A stretch of 64,000 nucleotides of DNA. It comes from Streptomyces typhae (GTDB taxonomy: Bacteria > Actinomycetota > Actinomycetes > Streptomycetales > Streptomycetaceae). The stretch lies in assembly GCF_009755605.1 (NCBI RefSeq), contig NZ_WPNZ01000019.1:124001-188000 (forward strand), written 5' to 3'. How positions within the stretch are numbered: position 1 is the first letter of the stretch; each line of letters begins with the position of its first letter. The translations under genes were made by a program, and so were the position numbers. The notes under the pieces were generated by a model. That model searched no databases. It saw only the letters and a program-made list of their open reading frames with translations, and had not been told where the DNA came from. Below are positions 55,880 to 64,000 of this stretch, piece by piece.

Positions 55880-56473
55880 ATGGTGCCATCAGCACTGACC
55901 TCGGCCGTGGCGGCGGTTGTCCTCAGCGTGACCGGAATCAGCGCCGGAAGCGCGGGACACACCGCCGGAAGCACTTCCCCCCACGGTTCGGGTAACGGCA
56001 AGACCGACAACGTCCAGGTGCGTGCGGAGGGACGGTTCGTGCCGCCCGGCGCGCCCACGCCGTCGTCCGCGATCACGTACGTGCAGGAGCTCGTGCCCGC
56101 CGGCTCCTGGGTCCAGGTGTCGCAGCACAGCGATCAGCGCGGCACCCGCGTCGACCTGCGCGTGAAGGGACTCAAACCGGGCTACAAGTACGGCGTGCAC
56201 GTGCACCAGAAGCCCTGTGGTCAGAAGCCGACCGACGCGGGCGGGCACTACCAGAACAAGCCGTCCACCGACCCCCACGACACCAACCCGGACAACGAGG
56301 TGTGGCTCGATTTCGCCGCACGGAAGGATGGTTCGGGCAAGGCATCCGCCTACCACACCTGGGGATTCCGGCGTGGTGAGGCGGCGGCGATCGTGATCCA
56401 CCGCGAACAGGGCGGCGCCGGGGAGCGGCTCGCGTGCTTCAGCGTGCCGTTCGCCCCGCCCCCGGGGTCGTAG
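55880..56473 (+). CDS. Secreted Cu/Zn superoxide dismutase-like protein
   Basis: A 197-residue exported protein: signal peptide (SALTSAVAAVVLSVTGISAGSAG), low-complexity Gly/Ser linker, then a SOD_Cu-type domain. It has the metal-binding GVHVHQKPCG, a second His in DAGGHYQNK, HDTNPDNEVWLDF, and a late AIVIHREQ His. It lacks an obvious canonical active-site Arg segment near the C-terminus, which instead reads GERLACFSV. It may be an active secreted SOD or a metal-binding relative. The ATG at 55880 is used; the frame is open from a TTG at 55874. Confidence 0.8.
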   Translation: MVPSALTSAVAAVVLSVTGISAGSAGHTAGSTSPHGSGNGKTDNVQVRAEGRFVPPGAPTPSSAITYVQELVPAGSWVQVSQHSDQRGTRVDLRVKGLKPGYKYGVHVHQKPCGQKPTDAGGHYQNKPSTDPHDTNPDNEVWLDFAARKDGSGKASAYHTWGFRRGEAAAIVIHREQGGAGERLACFSVPFAPPPGS

Positions 56474-56836
56474 ACGGCCGCTCACGAGGACGGCGGCGGC
56501 ACGCGGACGGCGGCCGCCGCTCAGCGGACGGCGCCCCGTCCGGTGTCCGCCGCGCCTCGGCCGCCGTGGGCTGCTCCGCCTGAGCCTGCTTCAGGCAGGC
56601 GTGCGCCTCGTTCGGTGCGAGGCGGAGCAGCTCACACTTCATCCTGCACGGTGGTGATCTTCTCGGCCTCCTGCGCTCTCGTGTACGGGCGCGTATCCGA
56701 ACCTGCCCCCGGGTGCCCGGCTCCTCATTGCACAGAGGTCATGACCTCATAGCCGCATTGGTCTTGGACGGCCCAACTCGCCGTTTATAGCGTCGAGTTG
56801 TTCGCATATGCAGATCCTTAGTGAGGAGCTTCCGCC
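56474..56836. other. Intergenic region between SOD-like and AOC-like genes
   Basis: About 360 bases, no gene recognised. It holds the structured inverted repeat at 56570-56631 (listed separately). The right part, 56740-56820, is AT-rich (CATAGCCGCATTGG, GTTTATAGCGTCGAG, GCATATGCAG) and is the likely promoter for the following gene, which has GAGGAG before its ATG. Confidence 0.5.
56570..56631. terminator. Long nested hairpin, probable terminator or structured RNA
   Basis: Outer arms GCTGCTCCGCC (56570-56580) and GGCGGAGCAGC (56621-56631) enclose two smaller hairpins: GCCTGC/GCAGGC (56584-56589 with 56595-56600) and GCCTCG/CGAGGC (56605-56610 with 56618-56623). The last competes with the outer stem for three bases. 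It lies about 100 bases after the SOD-like stop. A terminator is the simplest reading; the branched shape leaves a small RNA element possible. Confidence 0.6.
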
Positions 56837-57355
56837 ATGGAGAACAGCAGCCGACGACCCCTGCTCAGGAAGTGCGCCGCCCTGTCGCTGGTCGCCGCCG
56901 TGGTCGGCGTCCTCGCCGTGGGCAGTGCGGCCGCCGACACCTCGGACACCTCGGGCACCTCGGACACCTCGGACAAGGACCGGACCGAGGTCATCGAACT
57001 CCAGATGCGCGACCTTGAGCAGAAGACACTCGACCTCGGTCCGAAAGGGCCGAGCCTGGGCGACATGAGCATCTTCTGCGCCACCGTCGTGGAGAACGGC
57101 CGCACGGTCGGACGCGGTGCAGGGACCGCCCAGGTCGTCTACCTCGATGGCGGGAGACGCACGTCGCAGGCGGTGATCACGATAGAACTCGAGCGTGGCT
57201 CCCTGACGATGCAAGCGCTGCAACCGAGCGACGCACGTTCGCTCGACATGGCCATCACCGGCGGCACCGGCGCCTTCAGGGATGCCCGGGGCACTGCGCA
57301 CTACTGGGACATCGCCACGCCCAAGGAGAGGATGCGCGCCGAGATCCTGCACTGA
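56837..57355 (+). CDS. Secreted allene-oxide-cyclase/dirigent-like barrel protein
   Basis: A 172-residue exported protein. Signal peptide (LLRKCAALSLVAAVVGVLAVGSAAA), then a DTSDTSGTSDTSD repeat from a 9-bp DNA repeat, then a beta-barrel domain with FCATVVENGRTVGRGAGTAQVVYL, AVITIELERGSLTMQAL and the hallmark MAITGGTGAFRDARGTAHYW. This matches bacterial AOC-barrel/dirigent-like proteins. The biochemical role is unknown; members in Streptomyces are secreted. Confidence 0.82.
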   Translation: MENSSRRPLLRKCAALSLVAAVVGVLAVGSAAADTSDTSGTSDTSDKDRTEVIELQMRDLEQKTLDLGPKGPSLGDMSIFCATVVENGRTVGRGAGTAQVVYLDGGRRTSQAVITIELERGSLTMQALQPSDARSLDMAITGGTGAFRDARGTAHYWDIATPKERMRAEILH

Positions 57356-57474
57356 CGGAGAGACCCGGCGGCGGCGCACGGCTCGGCATCGATGTCCGCC
57401 CCGTCCAACGCCTGCCGGGCGTAAGCGGGTTATCGATGTCCGCCCCTTCCAACTCCCTATCACCGTACGAGAGT

Positions 57475-58707
57475 TCACGATCGCTCCGCGCCGCGCCGGG
57501 CCCGCGCGATGCCCCATCCCACGAGTGCCGCAGCCAGAGCCGTGAGGGTGAGGCTGGCCGCGGTGACCGCCTCGCGGAACTCTGCGGTCTGATCGGTGCT
57601 CCAGCTCGACGTGGCGATGCTGCCGGGGAAGAGCGCCGCGAGGATGGTCCCGCAGACGGCGATGCCGACCCCCGTGGCGACTTCGCCGGCGGTGTCGACC
57701 ATCGCGGCTCCGCTGGTGGTGCGGTCGGCCGGCAGGCCACGCATCACGTTGGTTCCCGCAACGACACCCACAACCCGCATTCCGGCGGCGACGAGCACGA
57801 GCGCGAGGGTGATCCACACGTACCCGAAGCGCCCCAGCGACGCATGGACGGCGAGCCCGCACACGACGGTCACGGCGCCGAGCCAGGCGGCCTTGTCGAT
57901 GCCGACCCGCGTGATCAGCGGACGGATCAGCGCACCGCCGGCGATGAGCACCACCACCTGCGGCAGCATCCCCGCAGCCGCGGCAGCGGGCTTCCAGCCC
58001 CGGTCGAGCTGAAGCTGAAGGGTGACGAGGTAGCCCAGGCCCGAGACCGCGAGGTTCGACGCGCCCTTGAACGCCAGGCCGCTCGACACCAACGGGCGAG
58101 CCACGAGTTCCAGGTTCAGCAGCGGATGGTGGGCATACCGGCTGCGGACGACGAACAGCGAGGCCGTCACGATTGCCGCCGCGATGGCCGGCCAAGGGAG
58201 CAGCGACGCCGCGCCCGCGTTGACGAACAGCGTCGGTGCGACCAGTGCGAGGACGATCGTGGCAGTGCCGAGGAGCGCACCCACGCCGTCGACCGGATCG
58301 TGGTGCAGTTCGTCCTCCCGGTCAGCGGGAATGCCATGCCGGACACCGAGGAACGCGAGCGCGGCGATCGGCACGTTCACCAGCAGCAACGCCTGCCAGG
58401 GAGCGAAAGCGAGGACGAAGCCGCTCACCACGGGCCCGATCGCGAGCCCCACCAGGCCCACAGTGGAGATCAGCGTCGTGGCACGGACGCGGAGCCCCTC
58501 TTCGTCGAACAGGCGAAATGCCAGGGCGAGGGAGCCGGGGGTCGTCATCGCGGCGGCGACGCCCATCGCCGCGCGGACCGCGATGAGCTGCCCGGCCGTG
58601 GTGACGAACCCCGTTGCCAGACTTGCCGCACCCAGCAGCACCAGCCCGACCAGCATGACCTTGCGGCGGCCGACCCGATCGGCCACTGCGCCGAAGGCCA
58701 ACTCCAC
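57475..58707 (-). pseudogene. 5'-truncated MFS (DHA2) transporter
   Basis: The frame matches a DHA2-type major facilitator from motif A onward (AFGAVADRVGRRKVMLVGLVL), through about 12 further hydrophobic segments, to a normal C-terminus (TALAAALVGWGIARARRG). Upstream of residue LAFGAVADR there is no TM1 or LD-x-T motif; instead the frame reads hydrophilic sequence and runs into the divergent gene at 58781. About 60 N-terminal residues are missing, so it is probably inactive. The break lies near 58710-58780. Confidence 0.75.
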
Positions 58708-58780
58708 CCTCGTCGGCAGCCTCGACGACGGAGATTCCCGATTCGGCGACAACTCCTCACAACGCCCGTAGGATTTCCGG

Positions 58781-59074
58781 GTGTCCCAGCCGATCCGGAT
58801 GAGCCCTCGCATGTGGGCGGCGGCGTGGGTGGTGCTGTGCGGAGCCGGCGTCGCCGCCACCGCCGCATTGAACGCTTCTTCGGCGTCGCCACCGGAACCC
58901 GAGAAACCCGTCAGCTCAGAGTGCGCCGAGTACATCGAGGACGTCGAGAGGCAGCTGGCCAAGGCCCGACAGAGAGACGAAGGTGATGGAGTGCTCGCCT
59001 TCACGCGAGTCCAGGTCGAGGCCGGAGACGAATGCAGGGACGCACTCCGCGACCACCTGCGTGGCAAAAGGTGA
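58781..59074 (+). CDS. Small exported or membrane-anchored protein
   Basis: A 97-residue protein starting at GTG 58781. A hydrophobic signal/anchor (MWAAAWVVLCGAGVAATAALNA) is followed by a Pro/Ser segment and a charged helical domain with two cysteines (SECAEYIEDVERQLAKAR and DECRDALRDHL). The coding quality is good despite short length. No family is recognised. Its 5' side abuts the truncated MFS gene, so it may mark the edge of a deletion or insertion. Confidence 0.65.
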   Translation: MSQPIRMSPRMWAAAWVVLCGAGVAATAALNASSASPPEPEKPVSSECAEYIEDVERQLAKARQRDEGDGVLAFTRVQVEAGDECRDALRDHLRGKR

Positions 59075-59392
59075 GCCTTCGCGTCGTCGGCGCGGCGGCA
59101 GAGCAGCTCTGAACGCGAGAGTGATCACTGGCAGCGACCATGACCGGACAGCGGCATGTGCCGGGACCACCGCCGCACAGGTCACTCGCCCTTGCCCTGG
59201 CCCGACAGCCTCAACGCCGAGACACCGCGCCGTGCCTCCGGTCCGGCGCCGACAGGGAACTGCGGAGCAGAGCCGGGCCATCACTCGAATGGGCGTACGT
59301 TACGGGCTTCGGCCCCGGTAGAACAGGTGGGAAGAGGCGGCCGGGCAGACCATGGTGGCGAGGGGGTCCAGCAGGCTTGCGAGGTGGTCACT
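59075..59392. other. Intergenic region upstream of the aquaporin gene
   Basis: About 320 bases with no credible gene; open frames are Arg/Pro-rich. No clear hairpin or repeat is seen. The aquaporin ribosome-binding site (GCGAGG) lies at its right end. Confidence 0.4.
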
Positions 59393-60109
59393 GTGCAGAT
59401 CAGAGCGCTGGTATCGGAGTTCATCGGGACGTTGCTCCTTGTCTTCTTCGCCGTGGGCTCGGCGGTGCTCGGCGCGGAGTTCATCGGCACGCTCGGCATC
59501 GCGCTGGCGTTCGGCTTCACGCTGCTGGCCCTCGCGTACACCCTCGGCCCGATCTCCGGCTGCCACGTCAATCCGGCAGTGACGCTCGGCATGCTCGTCG
59601 CGCGTCGCATCGACGGCCGCACCGCCGTCACCTACTGGATCGCGCAATTCCTCGGCGGTATGGCAGGCGCGGCCCTGCTCTTCCTGCTCGCCAAGCAGGT
59701 GCCGGGCCTGAAGACGAGCGAGGCATTCGGCAGCAACGGCTACGACGACCGCTCCGAGGTCGGCATCAACCTGGGCGGCGCCTTCCTCGCGGAATTGGTC
59801 CTGACCTTCCTCCTCGTCTTCGTCGTCCTCGGTGTGACGCACCGGGTGGCGGTGACCGGCTTCGACGGGCTGCCGATCGGTATCGCGCTGGCCGTCATCC
59901 ACCTGGTCGGCATCCCGCTGACCGGCACTTCGGTCAACCCCGCCCGGAGCCTGGGCCCCGCCCTGTTCGCCGGGGGATCCGCGCTGTCCCAACTGTGGCT
60001 GTTCATCGTGGCCCCCCTGGCGGGAGGCGTCATCGCGGCGCTCGTGCACCACGTGACCCACCCCGCAGGTGAGGAGCGCGTCATCGCCGACAAGGCGTCC
60101 GCCACATGA
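59393..60109 (+). CDS. MIP-family aquaporin (AqpZ-like)
   Basis: A 238-residue six-helix channel. Both NPA boxes are present (GCHVNPAVTLG and SVNPARSLGPALF), with the AqpZ-type selectivity residues (Arg after the second NPA, His in the middle region VIHLVGI). A SEFIGTLLLVFFAVGSAV N-terminus is typical. It should conduct water rather than glycerol. The start GTG 59393 is preceded by GCGAGG; an in-frame GTG four codons upstream is an alternative. Convergent with the phosphatase gene. Confidence 0.93.
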   Translation: MQIRALVSEFIGTLLLVFFAVGSAVLGAEFIGTLGIALAFGFTLLALAYTLGPISGCHVNPAVTLGMLVARRIDGRTAVTYWIAQFLGGMAGAALLFLLAKQVPGLKTSEAFGSNGYDDRSEVGINLGGAFLAELVLTFLLVFVVLGVTHRVAVTGFDGLPIGIALAVIHLVGIPLTGTSVNPARSLGPALFAGGSALSQLWLFIVAPLAGGVIAALVHHVTHPAGEERVIADKASAT

Positions 60110-60210
60110 CCCGGAGCCGCCCGCCCCGCTGAGAGTGTCCGTGCCGACGAGGCCGCACCGGAAGCCTTCGCGGAACCTTGTCATAGCCGGTCGGTCTCGG
60201 TGTGACGAGG

Positions 60211-61410
60211 TCAGATGTTGGCGCCGGCCCGGGTGTCGCGGCCCTCCGGGCGCGGGCCGTGCCAGTCCAGGCAGATGACGGTGGCGTCGTCGGTCATGTC
60301 GCCGTTGCAGGCCTCGATGACGGCGCCGGTCAGAGCCCGTACGACTTCTCGCGGATGCTCACCGGCGGTGGCACGGATGAGGGCGGGCAGGTCGACGGCT
60401 CGGGCCTGGCGTTCCTGCATGCCGTCGGTGTACAGGACCAGACGGTCGTCGGGACGCAGGTCGAGGTCCTCCACACTGTAGGGAGTGGGAGAGGGGACAC
60501 CGAACGGCAGATTGGGGTCCAGGCGCACCTCGCTCACGGCGTCGGCGCGCAGGCGCAGCGGCCGAGGGTGGCCCGCGTTGACGAGTTGGGTGCTGCTCCC
60601 GTCGAGAGCGATGCGCAGCAGTTGGCCGGTGGCGAGGGTTCTGCGGCTGTGGTCCAGCAGGGCCTGGTGGGCCTGGCGGGCTTGTTCGCCCAGGCTGTGT
60701 CCGGTGCGGCGGGCGCCGCGGGAGGCGTTGACCAGGAGGGTGGCCATGAGGGCGGCGTCGACGTCGTGCCCCATGGCGTCGGTGATGGACAGGTGCAGGG
60801 TGTCGTGGTCCAGGGCGTAGTCATAGGTGTCTCCCGCGATGTGGTTGGCGGGCAGCAGCGCGGCGGCCAGGGTGAACTCGGCGGCCTCGCAGGAAGGGGC
60901 CGAGGGCAGGAGCTGGCGCTGGATCTCCGCGGCCAGACTCACCGGGATCGTGCGCTGCCCCCAGAAGTAGCGGTCGGTGAAGCGGCGGTCGGTCACGATG
61001 ATGTAGGCCAGAGCGTGCGCGGTCTCCTCCACCTGCTCCAGCACGTCCTCCGTGACGTGGGGCAGGAAGAGTTCCAGGACGCCGATGGTGTCGCCCCGGT
61101 TGGTGACCGGTGCGATCACCTGGTGGCCCTGCGCGCCGCGGGGGACCAGAACCGGCTTCTGGCCGCGCAGGACGTCGTCGTAGTCGCTGCCCACGAGGGG
61201 AACGCGCTCGGCGTGTGCGCCCTGGCGGACCTCGCCCTCCGTACCGACCCGCACCATCTGCCGCCCGACGATGTCGACGAACAGAAATGACACGTACCGC
61301 GCGTTGAACCGGTGGCGCAGGTCACGCGCCACTACGTCCAAGGACGCACCCGGTGCGGCGTTCTCCGCCGCTGTGAGGATCTCGGCGAGCTCGGACCGGT
61401 TCTTTGCCAT
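60211..61410 (-). CDS. GAF-PP2C (SpoIIE-like) serine phosphatase
   Basis: A 399-residue cytoplasmic phosphatase: N-terminal GAF-type sensor domain (about 20-150) followed by a PP2C/SpoIIE domain with LLPANHIAGDTYDYAL, LSITDAMGHDVDAALMATLL, GHPRPL and DRLVLYTDGMQE, plus a late DDATVICLD. Metal-binding Asp residues are retained. Such enzymes dephosphorylate anti-sigma-factor antagonists (STAS proteins); a broken STAS fragment lies about 1.7 kb upstream. The target sigma factor is unknown. Confidence 0.92.
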   Translation of the reverse strand: MAKNRSELAEILTAAENAAPGASLDVVARDLRHRFNARYVSFLFVDIVGRQMVRVGTEGEVRQGAHAERVPLVGSDYDDVLRGQKPVLVPRGAQGHQVIAPVTNRGDTIGVLELFLPHVTEDVLEQVEETAHALAYIIVTDRRFTDRYFWGQRTIPVSLAAEIQRQLLPSAPSCEAAEFTLAAALLPANHIAGDTYDYALDHDTLHLSITDAMGHDVDAALMATLLVNASRGARRTGHSLGEQARQAHQALLDHSRRTLATGQLLRIALDGSSTQLVNAGHPRPLRLRADAVSEVRLDPNLPFGVPSPTPYSVEDLDLRPDDRLVLYTDGMQERQARAVDLPALIRATAGEHPREVVRALTGAVIEACNGDMTDDATVICLDWHGPRPEGRDTRAGANI

Positions 61411-61678
61411 GTGCGGTCTCCTTACCTTTCGTGATCTCCTTCCCGCAGTTGTCGCGGTCTCACAGGCCAGGCGGGGGACACAGCGACTGCGCGGGCCGCC
61501 GCGCCCGGGTCGGGCACCCGACACGCTGCCCGGATGAGCGGTGCGGACGAGGGCGGTGCGGACGAGGCCGGGCCGGACGACGTACGAGGTCTTCCCGGCT
61601 GACGGGTGCTTGTCGTCGGGGGTGCCCCGGGGATGGGCAGGACCGCCGTCAGCGGGGAGGGGACCCGACGGCTCAGCG

Positions 61679-63079
61679 TCACGCGTCCTCCTCCGTCCGC
61701 TGGGCTGCACCGGGGGGCCCGCTCCGCCGTCCGGGGCCCCCGGTGCGGTGGTGCCGGGCCGCCACGCCCGCCAACAGCGTGCCCACCCCCAGGACGATCA
61801 GCCCGCGCAGCCACACCTCCCGCTCGACCTGTGTCGCAAGGACCACACACGAAAGGGCGCCCAGGGTGGGCACGAGCGCCGGGGCCCGGAAGTGGTCCCG
61901 CTCGGCCGGGCGGCGGCGCAGGACCAGGACAGCGGTGTTGACGAGGAAGAAGACCACCAGGAGCAGGAGCACCAGGGTGGCGGCCAGCGTGGCCACGTTG
62001 CCGGTCAGGGCCAGGAGCAGGGAGAGCGCGGTGGTGGCGGTGATCGCGGCCCAGGGCGTGCGGCGCCGGGGCAGGACACGGGTCAGGACGTTCGGCAGCA
62101 GACCGTCACGGGCCATCCCGAAAGCGAGACGGGAGCTCATGATGCCGGTGAGCAGGGCCCCGTTGGCGACCGCGACCAGGGCGATGGCGCTGAAGAGGCG
62201 GGGCGGCACCCCGCCGGCGGCGTTGACGACTTCGAGGAGGGGGCCGCTGCTGTCCACCAGTGTGTGGGTGGGTACGGCCGCCGCGGTGACGCAGCCCACC
62301 AGCACGTACACCGCCCCGGCGGTGAGCAGCGCGCCGAACAGGGCACGGGGGTAGGAGCGCCGCGGGTCGCGGGTCTCCTCGGCGACGTTGACGGAGGTCT
62401 CGAAGCCGACGAAGGAGTAGTAGGCCAGGACGGCGCCGCTGAGCACCGCCGCCGCGGGCCCGCTGTCGGGGGTGCCGACCTCGGTCAGCCGCCCCAGGTC
62501 GGCGTCGCCGCGCGCTACGATCCAGACGCCGAGCCCGACGACCAGCAGCAGCCCGCCCACCTCGACGAGCGTGGCGACGGTGTTGGCGCGGGTGGATGCG
62601 CTGATGCCGCGCAGGTTGAGCAGGGCGAGCCCGCCCAGGAAGACCAGGGCGACCGGCACCAGGGGCAAGGAGACGAACGCGGTCAGATAGTCCCCGGCGA
62701 AGCCACGTGCCAGCGCCGCCACCGACACCACCCCCGCCGCCAGCATGCAGAAACCGGCCAGGAAACCGACGAAGGGGCCGTAGGCCAGGGTCGCGTAGTG
62801 GGAGGCGCCGCCCGCCCGGGGGAAGCGGGTGGCCAGCTCCGCGTAGGAGGCCGCGGTCAGCAGGGCCAGGCCCAGGGCCACGATCAGCGGCAGCCACACG
62901 GCGGGCCCCGACTCGGCGGCCAACTGACCGACCAGGACGTACACCCCCGCGCCCAGGACGTCCCCGAGGATGAAGAAGTACAGCAGGACGGTGGTGAGGG
63001 CGGGGCGCAGCGGGGAGCCGTCCTGGTCGGTCGCGGGGCCGGGCCGGGGAGAAGGGCGGAAGTCGGTCATGGGCCACAT
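61679..63079 (-). CDS. APC-family amino acid permease
   Basis: A 466-residue transporter with about 12-13 hydrophobic helices. TM1 reads FFILGDVLGAGVYVLVGQLA (unwound GAG segment), followed by the TM2/3 RFPRAGGASHYA motif and SFVGFETSVNVAEETRDPRRSYPRA, signatures of the cationic-type amino acid permeases. The ATG 63079 has GGGAG upstream; ATG 63070 and 63109 are alternatives. It points toward the phosphatase gene with a 268-base gap in which I see no other feature. The substrate is unknown. Confidence 0.9.
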   Translation of the reverse strand: MWPMTDFRPSPRPGPATDQDGSPLRPALTTVLLYFFILGDVLGAGVYVLVGQLAAESGPAVWLPLIVALGLALLTAASYAELATRFPRAGGASHYATLAYGPFVGFLAGFCMLAAGVVSVAALARGFAGDYLTAFVSLPLVPVALVFLGGLALLNLRGISASTRANTVATLVEVGGLLLVVGLGVWIVARGDADLGRLTEVGTPDSGPAAAVLSGAVLAYYSFVGFETSVNVAEETRDPRRSYPRALFGALLTAGAVYVLVGCVTAAAVPTHTLVDSSGPLLEVVNAAGGVPPRLFSAIALVAVANGALLTGIMSSRLAFGMARDGLLPNVLTRVLPRRRTPWAAITATTALSLLLALTGNVATLAATLVLLLLVVFFLVNTAVLVLRRRPAERDHFRAPALVPTLGALSCVVLATQVEREVWLRGLIVLGVGTLLAGVAARHHRTGGPGRRSGPPGAAQRTEEDA

Positions 63080-63101
63080 GTTCCCGCTCCCGACGAACCC
63101 G

Positions 63102-63212
63102 CCCGCCATGAGCGTGACCGCGCCCGTACAGCCGCACGTTCAGCCCGGCCGAGTCGCAGTACGACACCGTGGACGCCTCCAGCACGATCAGGCGGCCCTC
63201 CCAAGTGATCAG
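63102..63212 (-). pseudogene. STAS-domain (anti-sigma-factor antagonist) remnant
   Basis: Leftward frame with LIVLEASTVSYCDSAGLNVRLYGRGHA, matching the conserved STAS segment around the phosphorylatable Ser (DSxGLNV). Only about 37 residues remain, squeezed between the permease start and the dehydrogenase end, with no start codon or helix 2 beyond. It is a relic of a full anti-anti-sigma protein of the kind the nearby phosphatase would act on. Confidence 0.6.
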
Positions 63213-64000
63213 CTTCGCGAGGCAGGCTCGCAAGAAGCGCTCGACCTCATCCGGACCAGCCGCAGCAGTGCCTGTTCTGCGGCGCTGGACATCTCACTCG
63301 GGACACCCAGGGAGTCCAGATGGCCGACCGTCGCTCGCATCTCGGCCGACCGGCGCTCAGCGTGCTGCCAGGTGCCTGTGAGGAACCGGTCGATCATGAC
63401 CGGTCCGTCGGCGCCCAGCTGGTCCGTGATCTGCTCGCGCATCCACTCTTCGCAGCCCGCCGCGCGAGCGGCCTCGACTGCCTCACATATCACCAAGGCG
63501 AGCGGCTTCATCAGCACGCTGCGCAGCAGTTTGCGGACGGCGGCAGCACCAGGGGGAGACGTCAGCAGCTCGACGGGTGCGCCAAGTCCCTGTAGCACCC
63601 CGGCGACGGCGGGGCCTCCGGGCCCGCTGGCGACCACAGCCGTACGTGCGCCCGTGAGCGGTACCGTGCCGAGGATCGCGACATCGGCGAAGGGCACCGG
63701 CGCGTCGGCGAAGACCTCGGCGGCTTCGGCCATCGTTGCCGGGGAAGCCGCGGTCAGGTCGGCCCAGCAGGTTCCCGGGGCGAGAGCGGGGCGGGCCTGC
63801 GCCGCCAGGCGGACACTCATCGACGCCGAGGTGAGCAGCAGCACCAGTTCGGCGTCGCGTACGGCGGCGGCCAGGTCCGCCGCGCGGTGGACACCGTCAG
63901 GGGTGGCGACGGAGCCGGGGTCGAATCCGGTCGTCTCATGCCCGGCGGCGGCCAGGGCCGTTGCGTAACGGGAGCCGGCCTCGCCGAGGCCGACCACAGC
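63209..64000 (-). CDS. NAD(P)-dependent oxidoreductase, 6-phosphogluconate/hydroxyisobutyrate dehydrogenase-like (5' end outside window)
   Basis: At least 263 residues of a beta-hydroxyacid-dehydrogenase-like protein. The Rossmann loop VVGLGEAGSRYATALAAAGH is at the window edge, so a few N-terminal residues lie beyond it. VLLLTSASMS, WADLTAASPATM, FADVAILGTVP and a DUF1932-like helical C-terminal domain (LLRSVLMKPLALVICEAVEAA) follow, which fits imine-reductase/phosphogluconate-dehydrogenase-like enzymes. The normal catalytic Lys is in VRKLLRSVLMK. The end at 63209 overlaps the STAS remnant. Confidence 0.85.
   Translation of the reverse strand, partial: AVVGLGEAGSRYATALAAAGHETTGFDPGSVATPDGVHRAADLAAAVRDAELVLLLTSASMSVRLAAQARPALAPGTCWADLTAASPATMAEAAEVFADAPVPFADVAILGTVPLTGARTAVVASGPGGPAVAGVLQGLGAPVELLTSPPGAAAVRKLLRSVLMKPLALVICEAVEAARAAGCEEWMREQITDQLGADGPVMIDRFLTGTWQHAERRSAEMRATVGHLDSLGVPSEMSSAAEQALLRLVRMRSSASCEPASRS

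Noticed and set aside
1..64000. tRNA, rRNA, transposons or phage genes
   Set aside because: No cloverleaf-like or rRNA sequence, transposase, integrase or terminal inverted repeats of an insertion sequence were recognised by eye; a tRNAscan/ISfinder run would be needed to exclude small ones.

Overview
The window is actinobacterial and very probably Streptomyces. GC is high throughout, third codon positions are saturated with G/C, GTG starts are common, genes are packed with 4-nt ATGA/GTGA overlaps, and SARP, LAL-type LuxR, TetR, HxlR and LysR regulators all appear. Rare TTA (bldA-dependent) codons occur in several regulators and exported proteins. No rRNA, tRNA, CRISPR array, integrase or transposase was recognised. 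The stretch looks like an accessory arm region: specialised-metabolism operons separated by exported proteins, gene remnants and many short tandem repeats.

Layout. 0-3 kb: the start of a membrane-anchored protein, then an OmpR-type response regulator/histidine kinase pair. 3.1-14.4 kb: biosynthetic locus 1, with a leftward flavodoxin-MFS exporter-LysR operon divergent from nine rightward, mostly overlapping genes (GriI-like aldolase, GriH-like synthase, adenylating enzyme, two carrier proteins, ketosynthase, short ketosynthase-like protein, second adenylating enzyme, ATC-hydrolase-like protein). The first two genes should supply 3-amino-4-hydroxybenzoate and the rest should activate, load and extend it. 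14.5-22.5 kb: LAL regulator divergent from an Eis-like acetyltransferase, an aldo/keto reductase and a secreted galactose-oxidase-type copper radical enzyme.

22.6-34.1 kb: biosynthetic locus 2, entirely leftward: SARP regulator, fused isonitrile synthase/Fe(II) oxygenase (PvcA-PvcB), HpaB-type flavin monooxygenase, asparagine-synthetase-type amidotransferase, quinone oxidoreductase, class III extradiol dioxygenase and flavin reductase. The set suggests a tyrosine-derived isonitrile whose ring is hydroxylated to a catechol and then opened or rearranged. 34.4-38.2 kb: a 1264-residue HTH-nSTAND-WD40 protein. 38.6-46.1 kb: a Tat-exported hydrolase, small secreted proteins, RidA/HxlR and TetR/hydrolase divergent pairs, and another hydrolase.

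46.3-52.4 kb: biosynthetic locus 3, six leftward genes all overlapping by 1-4 nt: OleA-like condensing enzyme, glycosyltransferase, adenylating enzyme, paralogous glycosyltransferase, P450 and OleD-like reductase. It resembles a beta-lactone/olefin core with oxidative and glycosyl tailoring. 52.6-64 kb: lipoprotein, two paralogous exported TolB-like beta-propellers, Cu/Zn SOD-like protein, allene-oxide-cyclase-like protein, a 5'-truncated MFS gene, aquaporin, GAF-PP2C phosphatase, APC permease, a STAS-domain remnant and the 3' part of an NAD(P)-binding dehydrogenase.

A recurring oddity is tandem duplication around gene ends. Short direct repeats include or abut the stop codon of at least four genes, and other minisatellites lie inside coding N- or C-termini or just upstream of secreted-protein genes.
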